A program made the translations under genes and the position numbers. Positions 9,331 through 17,603 of a DNA stretch of 64,000 bases are shown here, in pieces. Source of the stretch: CAJQQK01 sp049116495 (lineage in GTDB: Bacteria > Pseudomonadota > Alphaproteobacteria > Rhizobiales > Hyphomicrobiaceae); the NCBI GenBank assembly GCA_049116495.1, contig JAGDYV010000037.1, positions 15,114-79,113 on the forward strand, given 5' to 3'. The number at the start of each line of letters is the position of its first letter. Position 1 is the stretch's first letter. The notes beneath the pieces are model-generated. The model was not told the DNA's origin, did no database searches, and saw only the letters and a program-made list of their open reading frames with translations.

Positions 9331-10176
9331 CTAGTTGACGTCCTGCACCTGGACGACGAGATCATTCCAGGCGCGTTGGTTGTCCATGTCGAACTGCGCA
9401 CCATTGTCGTCTGCCCAGGTGAAACGCTTCAGCGCCGGTGTTTGGCTCGTCGCCTGATAGAGCCAGTAGGCTTCTGCCTTGAGCGCCTCCACGATCGGCT
9501 TGTCGATTGACTCGTAGACAGCCTGTTTGGTCGCGTTGATCGAGGCAGAGGGCCACTGGGCGATCCGCCTTGCCAGCTCTTCCACGTACGGGCCGATCTC
9601 CATCGGGTCCAATGCGCGGTTTACGGTGCCCAAACGTTCGGCCTCGTCCGCATCCCAGTCACGGGCGCCAAGCGTGATTTCCAACGCCCGGCCAAGCCCA
9701 ACCTGGCGTGCCATTCGCGAAGCACCGCCGCCGCAGGGCAGGATGCCCATGGCAACTTCCATCTGCATGAACTTGGCCTTGCCGCGCGCTGCGAAACGCA
9801 TATCGCAGGCAAGCGCAAATTCGTGCCCGCCACCGCGCGCAAAACCTTCAATCTTAGCGATGGTCGCCTGAGGCAGCCGGCTGATACGCTCCAGTACACG
9901 CTGAAGGTCAAGAAGCTTCACTTCATCGCGTGAAACGGCGGTCCCGGACATGTCCTTGAGGAAGTTCGTGTCAGCGTGAGCAACAAAGATCTCGGGGTTG
10001 GCTGACTGGAACACGATGACTTTGACGTCTGGGTCCGCTTCCAGCTTCTGGGCCAACATGTCGAGGTCGGCCAGCATCGGCAAACCCTGGATATTGACCG
10101 GGGGATAGTCGAACGTAACCCACGCGATCGCATCGGCGATCTTGACGTCAAAAGTCGTGAAGTTGTCGTACTGCAT
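9331..10176 (-). CDS. enoyl-CoA hydratase/isomerase (crotonase) family protein
   Basis: The 281-residue crotonase has the oxyanion-hole region FARGGGHEFALACDMRFA and the stretch MQMEVAMGILPCGGGASRMA. Both acidic residues used by classical hydratases appear to be kept: the Glu of MQMEV and the Glu of ALEITLGARDW. The ATG at 10176 has AAGGAGATGACGC directly upstream. It is the first gene of a six-gene minus-strand run ending with the Kef antiporter. It probably hydrates an unsaturated acyl-CoA. Divergent from a LysR gene that may control it. Confidence 0.88.
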   Translation of the reverse strand: MQYDNFTTFDVKIADAIAWVTFDYPPVNIQGLPMLADLDMLAQKLEADPDVKVIVFQSANPEIFVAHADTNFLKDMSGTAVSRDEVKLLDLQRVLERISRLPQATIAKIEGFARGGGHEFALACDMRFAARGKAKFMQMEVAMGILPCGGGASRMARQVGLGRALEITLGARDWDADEAERLGTVNRALDPMEIGPYVEELARRIAQWPSASINATKQAVYESIDKPIVEALKAEAYWLYQATSQTPALKRFTWADDNGAQFDMDNQRAWNDLVVQVQDVN

Positions 10177-10275
10177 GCGTCATCTCCTTGCTGCGATGAA
10201 GGAGAACTATTGCTTTTCTCAGAAATATAAATACATCATATTCGAGTTCACAATTCGGATTTGGTATATAATATC
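10177..10275. promoter_or_regulatory. AT-rich divergent promoter region
   Basis: The 99-base space between the minus-strand enoyl-CoA hydratase and the plus-strand LysR gene is strikingly AT-rich compared with its flanks (for example ATATAAATACATCATATT near 10224). It must hold back-to-back promoters and is where a LysR-type operator would be expected. No exact operator was assigned. Confidence 0.5.
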
Positions 10276-11187
10276 ATGGACACCAACAGCCTTCGTCTCT
10301 TCGTCCTCGCGGCAGACAAGCTCAACATCAGCGCAGCCGGCCGGGAGCTTGGCATGGCGCCAGCCGTGGCCAGTGCGCGGCTTGCCAAGCTCGAGCACAC
10401 ACTTGGTGCTGACTTACTGCATCGCTCAACTCGTAAAGTCGCCTTGTCGTTGGAAGGGGCTGAGTTTCTGCCATATGCCAGGGAAATCCTAGATCAAGAA
10501 GATGCCGCACGGGCCGCATTGGGCCACGGTAGTGCCACGGCGACCGGTACCCTGCGTTTCACCACACCGAGCACCTTCGCCCAGCTTTATATTGCGCCCT
10601 TGTTGCCCGAGTTTTTGAAACGTCATCCCGGCATCAATCTGGATCTACGCTTCAGCGATGCGCAGTTCGATCTCATAGAGGGCAGTTACGACCTTGCATT
10701 GCGTAGCTCTTCGCTTGCCGACAGCAGTCTTAAAGCCCGCAAGCTTGCCGACGATGAGCGAATCTTGTGTGCCTCACCTGCGTATCTTGGGGAACACGCT
10801 GCGCCTTGGCGGCCAAGTGACCTGGCGCATCATCACGTGGTGGCGTTCCGGGATCAGGCGCCAAAACAATTGACAGGCAAAGATGGGGCCAGAGGACAGT
10901 ATGATCCGCGCGGCGCGAAGTGTCGCGTGGTTGTCGATGACGGTTTGAGTTTGAAGATTTCGACGATTGCCGGAGCAGGGATCTCGATGAATTCGGTCTG
11001 GAGCGTTCATCAAGAGATCGCTGACGGGTCACTGGTCCGCATCTTACCCGACTATAAAATCGACGATCCCGTTGCCTTATGGTTGGTCTATCCAAAATCG
11101 AACGTGCTAACCGCAAAAGTCAGAGTCTTCATTGATTTTCTGTTGGAGAAGATCGGCAAAGCACCACCGTGGCTCGACGTTCGATAG
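10276..11187 (+). CDS. LysR-family transcriptional regulator
   Basis: The 303-residue regulator has the LysR helix-turn-helix (LRLFVLAADKLNISAAGREL, then VASARLAKLEHTLGADLLHRSTRKVALS) and a full ligand-binding domain ending with DFLLEK. It starts at the ATG at 10276; an in-frame TTG at 10261 would add five residues but has no better ribosome-binding site. It is divergent from the enoyl-CoA hydratase operon, the classic arrangement for a LysR regulator and its target. The inducer is unknown. Confidence 0.92.
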   Translation: MDTNSLRLFVLAADKLNISAAGRELGMAPAVASARLAKLEHTLGADLLHRSTRKVALSLEGAEFLPYAREILDQEDAARAALGHGSATATGTLRFTTPSTFAQLYIAPLLPEFLKRHPGINLDLRFSDAQFDLIEGSYDLALRSSSLADSSLKARKLADDERILCASPAYLGEHAAPWRPSDLAHHHVVAFRDQAPKQLTGKDGARGQYDPRGAKCRVVVDDGLSLKISTIAGAGISMNSVWSVHQEIADGSLVRILPDYKIDDPVALWLVYPKSNVLTAKVRVFIDFLLEKIGKAPPWLDVR

Positions 11188-11233
11188 CAATATCTGCAGT
11201 GTGGACGTTGCGCCTTTGGCAGTCAGAAGAAGG

Positions 11234-11347
11234 TCTGGTCTCGACTGGGCAACGCGCCGCGTGCTGTCGTGGCGCGTGTCGATTACGATGGAAGCTGCGT
11301 TCTGCCTTGAGGCGCTGGAAGACGCTTTGGCGAAGCATGGCGAGCCG
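11234..11347 (+). pseudogene. IS3-family transposase (OrfB) fragment
   Basis: One frame reads LDWATRRVLSWRVSITMEAA and then FCLEALEDALAKHGEP. This is the core of the IS3-type integrase domain, where intact proteins continue into a NTDQGSQFT-like motif. Here the similarity stops after GEP and no start, stop or neighbouring OrfA is present. It is a short dead remnant just after the LysR gene. A second, C-terminal IS3-type fragment lies near 15660 on the same strand. Confidence 0.65.
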
Positions 11348-11387
11348 GTCGACCGTGCCAGTCATCTAAGGCAACCTCGGAGCGCTA

Positions 11388-11615
11388 CTATGAGGTCGCA
11401 TCGCTAGGGCAACCACCATCTTGATCATTTACATGGCGGTCAGTGTCCCGGCAAGGATCGGCAGGTTTTGGTTTGGTTTGCTCCTGATCTGCCGCTTCAG
11501 CGCCGACGATGGCGGCAACTGCCGCCGCGCCGATGCCGAGCGAGCGCAACAACGCGCGACGACTGACGATCCGTTGTGAGGAAATGTCTGCGTCTGTTAG
11601 CGACGGGCGTTCCAT
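11388..11615 (-). CDS. small Tat-signal protein of unknown function
   Basis: From the ATG at 11615 the product has 75 residues. It has a twin-arginine-like signal (SRRALLRSLGIGAAAVAAIV) and a short mature part with two Cys residues in PCRDTDRHVNDQDGGCP. It probably goes to the periplasm. A longer frame to 11729 exists but adds sequence unlike a signal peptide. It is 114 bases downstream of the JmjC-type cupin gene on the same strand. No family is recognised. Confidence 0.5.
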   Translation of the reverse strand: MERPSLTDADISSQRIVSRRALLRSLGIGAAAVAAIVGAEAADQEQTKPKPADPCRDTDRHVNDQDGGCPSDATS

Positions 11616-11729
11616 ATGACAATCCTCAAGACGCTGAATGAACCTAAACAGATGCAATGACCATAAAAGAAGCCATGCCAATTGCAAAGTCCCGTGCCCG
11701 TCATTTTGCAACATGCGAAGCAGGGGCAA

Positions 11730-12914
11730 TCACGATCCACTTTGGCGCACGAGCAACCCCTCCTTCAACAATCGGCCCACCAGAACGAGCTTTTCTTCAC
11801 CATCCAGTTGCGGCAGGTCGCTTACTGCGAAGGGGCCGTGCCCGAGGGCGAAGTCTAGCGCGTCGCGCACAAATCCGGGAAAGCTGATTTCCGATGATCC
11901 GAAAAATACGACAATTTTCTGATCGACCTCGCGCATGAGGTAGTTGACGCCAGGTCTGGGTGCCACCTTGCTTTCAAGCACGAGTGGCGCATCAATCTCT
12001 TGCAAACATCCGTAAAAGTCGGGTCGACGCGATGTGACGAAGTCTTCAGCCATCCGCTGCAAGATCGGCGCGAATTCCACATTTCGGGCGACGGTTTCGA
12101 ACTCGGTCCGAAATTTCGCAGCCGCCTCACTCACATCGAATCCGGGAGTTGCGAAATCGACCGGCAGGTTGGCGCGCAACGTCGGCGTTGCCAGGCAGAT
12201 CTCAGAGACCGCCTCGATCATGACTTCGGCCCAAGTTTTCCCAATCAGGCCCAAGGTGATGTGCAGCGAATTCTTATCGTTCGAGCGCGCTGAATGAAAC
12301 AACCCGCGGGGGCAATAAAAGAGGTCGCCGGCGCGCAACTCAAACTCGCGCGTTGGCGGGCCGGCTATGTGTTTGTCGGGGTCAAAGGCCTGCCCCCGCA
12401 GTGGTAGGGCAATCGCCGTATCGTATAGGGTCCAAATTTTTGAACCGGAGACCTGAAGAACGAACACATCATGGCTGTCAAAATGTGTGCTAAACCCCTG
12501 CGCATTTGGTGGCGATAGATAGATATTCGTTTGAAAATGGCTGCTGAAGGTCTGCTCCATGACGCGGCAAAGTTGCGCCAGTGGCGCGACACGTTCGTGC
12601 ATGTGCGACAGGGAAATCGTGGCACCCGACGCGAACAACTGATAGACGCGCGGCAGATCAATTCTGCCTGGCGGGCGTGAGGTGGAAAAAGAGTAGTCAT
12701 CAGGCTTGAGTTCGCGTGCCGCATCGACCAAGAAAACGTCGGGATGGCGAGGCGTTGTTGTTGCTAGGTAATGGTCGATGGTGTCCATGCTCAACAGCGA
12801 GGCCCATTTCGAGGGACTATGCCGTTCGATCAACAGCGGCTCTTGCTCATAGAACTCCGCGAAAAATGTTGGTGTTAGGATTGGGTCAATCAACCACTCG
12901 AACGACATAGCCAT
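11730..12914 (-). CDS. JmjC/cupin-4 domain protein (ribosomal-oxygenase-like)
   Basis: This 394-residue protein resembles the cupin-4/JmjC family that includes the ribosomal protein hydroxylase RoxA (YcfD). The iron-binding facial triad is visible as His-x-Asp in STHFDSHD and a later His in RGLFHSARS. A C-terminal winged-helix-like part ends with LLKEGLLVRQSGS. The family hydroxylates proteins with Fe(II) and 2-oxoglutarate. The exact start is uncertain: ATG codons at 12914 and 12908 are both plausible, and the frame extends to 12998. The substrate is unknown, and members outside RoxA are also found with peptide natural-product genes. Confidence 0.8.
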   Translation of the reverse strand: MAMSFEWLIDPILTPTFFAEFYEQEPLLIERHSPSKWASLLSMDTIDHYLATTTPRHPDVFLVDAARELKPDDYSFSTSRPPGRIDLPRVYQLFASGATISLSHMHERVAPLAQLCRVMEQTFSSHFQTNIYLSPPNAQGFSTHFDSHDVFVLQVSGSKIWTLYDTAIALPLRGQAFDPDKHIAGPPTREFELRAGDLFYCPRGLFHSARSNDKNSLHITLGLIGKTWAEVMIEAVSEICLATPTLRANLPVDFATPGFDVSEAAAKFRTEFETVARNVEFAPILQRMAEDFVTSRRPDFYGCLQEIDAPLVLESKVAPRPGVNYLMREVDQKIVVFFGSSEISFPGFVRDALDFALGHGPFAVSDLPQLDGEEKLVLVGRLLKEGLLVRQSGS

Positions 12915-13085
12915 GCAGCCACCCAACAAGTTACATTTCGACACCGATGCACAAGCGGGGACCACAATCCCTTGCGATGCTTGACGCTTGATAGTCACTT
13001 TTTCGACAGCCGGACGTTCGAGTGCGATCAGCCTATCCGCAACATGCTCCAGAATTCAACTCTGTCGAATGCGGCTGATCGAAGA

Positions 13086-13372
13086 TCTCGGCGCGGATTG
13101 GCGCCCCGACAGATGTCGACAGGAGATCGCACCATCCTTGGCAAGGTCTCAAAGCGCGGCAACCGCTACCTTCGAAAACTTTTCGTGCTTGTGGCCTGGG
13201 TTGACCTGATCAAGCCGATGAGTTGGGAACGACATGGTCTGAAGCTGCCAAGAAACGACTCCATCACAAGGTCCTCGCCATCGCGCTTGACAACGAACTC
13301 GCCCGCATCACCTGGGCGGTCTTGAACAGCCAGCACAACGTTCATGCAAGTGTTGAACGTCATCCAGCGTGA
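13086..13372 (+). pseudogene. IS110-family transposase, C-terminal remnant with frameshift
   Basis: Residues read GLAPRQMSTGDRTILGKVSK and then RGNRYLRKLFVLVAWV and SWERHGL. This is the conserved C-terminal region of IS110/IS1111 transposases. The frame is broken at about 13242, and the continuation AAKKRLHHKVLAIALDNELA is found in another frame up to a TGA at 13372. The N-terminal catalytic domain is absent. The flanking 13373-13670 has no gene and may be the right end of the same element. Recognition rests on motif memory only. Confidence 0.75.
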
Positions 13373-13964
13373 CCAAAGCCTTTTCAGTATTTCCGAAGGG
13401 ATGGCTTCACGTAACCACGTCAAACAGCTTCCCGCCAAGGTCTGCGAGTTGAAGTAACAGATGGAGAAAACGGTCTTCCCGGCATCGCCGAAACCAGGTG
13501 ACCCGAACGGCCCGTCCGAGGCCTGTCGGCTAAAAGTAGCGACGATGCGCTGGTATCCATGATGGCTCGGAGTAGAAAGCTCCAAATCGAGGCCGGATAC
13601 GTTGATGCGAGACCAATTCCCGTGTCTCAAGTTTCGACTTGCAACACACGGCCGGACCATACGTCGGGTCAAAACCGGCTGTTTAAGCCGAGAAATTTCC
13701 GACCGGTTTGCTCTCAACAGCAGACCAGTGCGGCCAAGTCTTTGATCGCGGCGGCTCGGTTATGTCTGGTTCATACCCCTTCCGGAAGTTCGCCATTCGG
13801 CAACTTATGGGGATGCTGCAGACGGTTTCACTTCGACCACATAGGAAACGACCGCTTCACAACTTTCAGAGGGTCGCAACTATTCAGCAAGAGGTTCTCG
13901 CAAACCAACTGAGTTATGTTAACCTTGGCGCTAGGCCCTTTACGACGCGAAGAGAGAAACCGCC
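13373..13964. other. gene-free stretch after the IS110 remnant
   Basis: No frame in this 590-base stretch resembles a known protein. The first half may be the non-coding right end of the IS110-type element. The last bases before 13965 must hold the ribosome-binding region of the ACT-domain gene (GAGAGAAACCGCC). No clear terminal inverted repeat was seen. Confidence 0.4.
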
Positions 13965-14378
13965 ATGACATTCACGGTTCGCCGCATCGATTACTTTTAC
14001 ATTATGATCGAAGATACTCCTGAGGTCGGATATAAAGTCCTCTCTCAGTTGTCGGAACAGAACGTCAATCTCGTAGCAATTACCGCGGTTCCTTTTGGGC
14101 CCGCTCGAACGCAGCTCACCGTATTTCCTGATGAGACTTCCGAGATGCAGCGCATTGCGAAGCAGGCAAATATTTCACTCGACGGTCCGCATCCAGCACT
14201 GGTTGTGCAGGGAGACGACGAGGTCGGTGCGCTGGTTCAAATTCATGAGAAATTGCGCGACGCCAATGTCCACGTATTCGCCTCCACCGGGGTAGCGGAT
14301 GGAAGAGGTGGCTACGGCTACGTCATCTATGTTCGTCCAGACGAACACCAGCGGGCCGCCGAAGCCTTGGGCGTCTGA
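13965..14378 (+). CDS. ACT-domain protein
   Basis: The 137-residue protein is made of two ACT-like halves: residues about 10-70 (YFYIMIEDTPEVGYKVLSQL) and about 75-135 (VVQGDDEVGALVQIHEKLRD followed by NVHVFASTGVADGRGGYGYV). ACT modules bind amino acids or other small ligands. Stand-alone ACT proteins like this are regulatory or ligand-sensing and have no catalytic site. It is alone between an IS remnant and a convergent alcohol dehydrogenase, so context gives no ligand. Confidence 0.8.
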   Translation: MTFTVRRIDYFYIMIEDTPEVGYKVLSQLSEQNVNLVAITAVPFGPARTQLTVFPDETSEMQRIAKQANISLDGPHPALVVQGDDEVGALVQIHEKLRDANVHVFASTGVADGRGGYGYVIYVRPDEHQRAAEALGV

Positions 14379-14503
14379 CATTTGTCGCGTTGGTCAACTG
14401 GCCAAGCCACACGTCTCGATCGGAATGACCGCAGGTGTGAAGCGTTGCGGATGCCTTTGACCAAGGCAATGATCAAATAGCAGACCGTCCATTAAGTGTC
14501 CGC

Positions 14504-15553
14504 TCAATCGAACGTTACGAAGACACCTTTGCCGGTCTTGCCTTCATCGAACAGCGTGTAGGCCTCGGCGGCCTGGGCGATGCCCCACTGGTGGGTGAAA
14601 ATCTTGTCCAGGTCGATTTTGCGGTCAGCGATGAAGCGAGCGCAATCCGCCTGAACGGTCTTTGAGAACGTCCAGCTGCCGACGATGTTCAATTGACGGA
14701 AGATCAGGTCCGGCATGACCTCGATTTGAAGATCGCCGCCAACGCCGACCATACAGGCGGTTCCCCAAATCCGAGTGGAGCGCACAGCAGCCCGCCGTGC
14801 ATCAACCGAAGATGTGCAGTCGACGGTCTTGTCCGCACCCTCACCGTGGGTCAGTTCCTTGATGGCTACGACGGGATCGACAGCGCTTGGATCAATTGCC
14901 GTATCCGCCCCCCAGTCGAGTGCAAGCTGTCGTCTCTCCGGTGACACTTCGATGGCGATAACGCGTGCGCCCATCTGGACGGCCAACAGTGTCGCCGAAA
15001 GGCCGACAGGACCCTGACCAAACACGGCGACTGTCTCATCGCCATTGACGCCGATGCGCTTTAACGCGCTGTAGGCGGTTCCCGTGCCGCAGGCAATGGC
15101 AGCGCCTGCCGGAAACGAGATCTCTTCCGGTAAGGGTACCAGTGAGTGGGCAGCGACGTTCATATACTTGGCGTGAGCGCCATGCCCGCCGTAGCCGTAA
15201 GCTACAGCGCCGTCCAAGCACATCTGCGTCCAGCCGGTATCGCAGTGGCGGCAGGCGCCGCAGCCGTCGTAGTGATGGTCCATTACGCGATCGCCGATCT
15301 TGGCTTCGCTTTCGGTGATAGCGGAGCCAACCGCCACAACGACACCGCATGGCTCATGGCCGGCGATGACCGGACCTTCAATTCTCTGCGCACCAACTTC
15401 AACCCGACCGTTCGGGCTGCGGTAAGCGCCAAGATCGGTGCCGCAGATACCGGATGCCTTGATCTCGAGAACGACATCGCGCGGACCCGGCGTTGGATCA
15501 TCGAAGTTCATCACATCCAACGTCCGGTTGCCCGTAAAGGTAATGCCTTTCAT
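14504..15553 (-). CDS. zinc-dependent alcohol dehydrogenase (MDR superfamily)
   Basis: The 349-residue medium-chain dehydrogenase has the catalytic-zinc motif GHEPCGVVVAVG, the structural-zinc cysteines in YDGCGACRHCDTGWTQMC, and the nucleotide-binding motif VFGQGPVGLSATLLAVQMGA. It resembles the sorbitol/threonine dehydrogenase branch and should oxidise a secondary or primary alcohol with NAD(P)+. It is flanked by an ACT protein (convergent) and an IS3 fragment, so its pathway is unclear. Confidence 0.9.
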   Translation of the reverse strand: MKGITFTGNRTLDVMNFDDPTPGPRDVVLEIKASGICGTDLGAYRSPNGRVEVGAQRIEGPVIAGHEPCGVVVAVGSAITESEAKIGDRVMDHHYDGCGACRHCDTGWTQMCLDGAVAYGYGGHGAHAKYMNVAAHSLVPLPEEISFPAGAAIACGTGTAYSALKRIGVNGDETVAVFGQGPVGLSATLLAVQMGARVIAIEVSPERRQLALDWGADTAIDPSAVDPVVAIKELTHGEGADKTVDCTSSVDARRAAVRSTRIWGTACMVGVGGDLQIEVMPDLIFRQLNIVGSWTFSKTVQADCARFIADRKIDLDKIFTHQWGIAQAAEAYTLFDEGKTGKGVFVTFD

Positions 15554-15656
15554 GTGCGGCCTCTCAAACTCTTGTGGTGACGCAAGATAAATGCCTCACT
15601 TCGTGGCGGCAAGGAATTTCACGGTGAGGTCCCCGGCCTGTTCGAAATGCTGGCAG

Positions 15657-15760
15657 ACCGATGAGTACCTGAACTTGCACTTGTTCACTTGGCTCGAAGA
15701 GGCGCGTGCGATCATCGAAGAATGGCGCGTCGATTACAGCGAATGCCGGCCACCGACGGA
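15657..15760 (+). pseudogene. IS3-family transposase C-terminal fragment
   Basis: The frame reads DEYLNLHLFTWLEEARAIIE followed by EWRVDYSECRPPT. This matches the end of IS3-type OrfB proteins, where intact copies read like DECLN...W..DYN..RPHSAL. The surrounding sequence has no intact open frame of this type. It is a decayed remnant on the same strand as the IS3 core fragment near 11.3 kb; whether both came from one element is not known. Confidence 0.55.
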
Positions 15761-15892
15761 GTTTGCTGCTGCCCGGCCGCAAGGACCGTCTGCGCTCCCG
15801 AGATGTGGGGCTCCCGCGCAGCCTGCCCTTGCTCACGCAGCATGAAACGGGCACAAGCATGCGGACATCTGTCAAAAACGTGCTGATGGTAC

Positions 15893-17485
15893 TCATTTGC
15901 CAACGCGAGAATTGAGAATGTCGGAAGCTGCCTGTGCCTTCAATTCTCGTCGCATCAGTTTCCCGGTAACCGTAAGCGGGAGTTCTTCTGCAACAACCAG
16001 CCGATCGGGGATTTTGTAGCGCGACAGCCGTTCACGGCAGAACGCGAGAACACTGTCCGTAATGATAGAATGTCCAGCTCGGGCAACGACGTACGCGACA
16101 ATGATCTCCCCGCGACTATCGTCGTCGAGCCCGGTCACACCGGCGAGGGCGACATCGGAATGCTGTTGCAGCGTTTCCTCGACTTCTGCAGGCGAAACAT
16201 TGATACCCGAGCGCTTAATCATCTCGGAACGGCGCCCTGCAAACTGCAGGCATCCATCCTTATCGAGCGATCCTAGATCACTCGTTCGAAAGTACCCGTC
16301 ATCTGTAAAGGACTGGGCGTTGGCCTGCGCGCTATTGCCGTCGTAGCCCCGCGTCAGGTATCCGCCTACTTCGATTTCCCCGACCTCGCCTGGCTCAAGC
16401 AGTTCGCCACTTTCAGGATCGCGAATACGGATGCTAACGCCTGGAAGCGGTGGTCCCTGTGAACCGGCCCGCTTCGCCAACGGCCAGTCGTGCGGTGTGA
16501 CGCAACAATTGCCGTAGTTCTCTGTGGCCCCATAGATATTGCAGATCTGTCTAGCGCCGAGTTCGTCCGCCGCCTTGGCGATATCCTGCGGGGCACCAAT
16601 CGTGACGCCGGTTCTCAGCGATGATGTGCGTTCCGGACGGAAGCCGTCATGCCCGACCAACGCATTTGTCATTGCCGGCAGCGTGTAGAGCGCAGTGCAG
16701 CGCTCGTGCTCGATGAGGTCCAATGCCGTACCCGCCTCAAAATGACTTTGAAGCACGAGCGTCGCGCCATGCGAAAGCACGGCCGGCAGCGCATTGATCG
16801 CGCCATACGACCAGAACAGTGGGATCGAGATGAGCACCCGGTCACCGGCAACAAGACCTTGACGCTCACCGATATTGAAACCGTTTTCGATCGCTGCGAA
16901 ATGATCCAACGGCACGGATTTCGGACGATTGCTGGAGCCCGAGGTATAGAGAATGACAAGCGGGTCCGTGGCGCTGGCGCGTTCTCCTGGCGGCAACTGA
17001 GGAAGCTGTTTGTCAGACCGGAAGTCATCGAGATGTTGCAATTTCGGTGATGCTGCATCGCCGATCAGGCCGCAGGTTTCGAGGCCGGGCGTCGCTCCGC
17101 GCGCTTTCATGGCGAGAACGTTATTGGCAAAATCCTGGTCGCCAAACTGCTCGACCATAAAAAGCCATCTGGCGCGGGAATCGTTGATCAGAAATTCGAG
17201 CTCGCTGGCGGTCGACCAGGTGCTGAACGGCACCAACGTTGCGCCAAGCGCCGTCGCTGCAAAGAAAATCTCCAGCCATTCGATACGATTGTGCGACAGC
17301 AACCCTACGCGATCGCCACGCCGGATGCCGTCGTCTCGCAGGCCGGATGCGAGATAGCTTGACGAAGCGGCCAACTGAGAGAAAGTTACTCTATGGTTGT
17401 CGTAGATTGCAGCAACGCCATCCGGCGCTATGTCGGCCTGTTCGCAGAGCAATTCAAATGCCGTACGGCTATATGGTGCCTTCAT
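15893..17485 (-). CDS. AMP-binding acyl-CoA synthetase/ligase
   Basis: The 530-residue protein has the adenylate-forming motifs in order: P-loop ILYTSGSSNRPKSV, YGATENYGN, TSDLGSLDKDG, GRRSEMIKRSGINVSPAEVE, and the C-terminal catalytic Lys in LTVTGKLMRREL. It activates a carboxylic acid to its acyl-CoA with ATP. The ATG at 17485 is preferred, with GAAGACC just before it; the frame reaches 17560. It lies 118 bases from a GMC oxidoreductase on the same strand, so it may activate an acid made from that enzyme's product. Confidence 0.9.
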   Translation of the reverse strand: MKAPYSRTAFELLCEQADIAPDGVAAIYDNHRVTFSQLAASSSYLASGLRDDGIRRGDRVGLLSHNRIEWLEIFFAATALGATLVPFSTWSTASELEFLINDSRARWLFMVEQFGDQDFANNVLAMKARGATPGLETCGLIGDAASPKLQHLDDFRSDKQLPQLPPGERASATDPLVILYTSGSSNRPKSVPLDHFAAIENGFNIGERQGLVAGDRVLISIPLFWSYGAINALPAVLSHGATLVLQSHFEAGTALDLIEHERCTALYTLPAMTNALVGHDGFRPERTSSLRTGVTIGAPQDIAKAADELGARQICNIYGATENYGNCCVTPHDWPLAKRAGSQGPPLPGVSIRIRDPESGELLEPGEVGEIEVGGYLTRGYDGNSAQANAQSFTDDGYFRTSDLGSLDKDGCLQFAGRRSEMIKRSGINVSPAEVEETLQQHSDVALAGVTGLDDDSRGEIIVAYVVARAGHSIITDSVLAFCRERLSRYKIPDRLVVAEELPLTVTGKLMRRELKAQAASDILNSRVGK

Positions 17486-17603
17486 CGGTCTTCGTTGTTT
17501 GGTGGTCAACCGGAGCAGGTTAGTTGAGATACTGCCAATGTGAGAACCGTTATCAGACACCCGACTGAGATGTCACGCCAGTCCGCTGATAATAATTTCA
17601 GTT

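Noticed and set aside
13166..13717. 183-residue minus-strand open frame across the IS110 remnant
   Set aside because: It lies opposite the recognisable transposase remnant and shows no known motif; likely a shadow.
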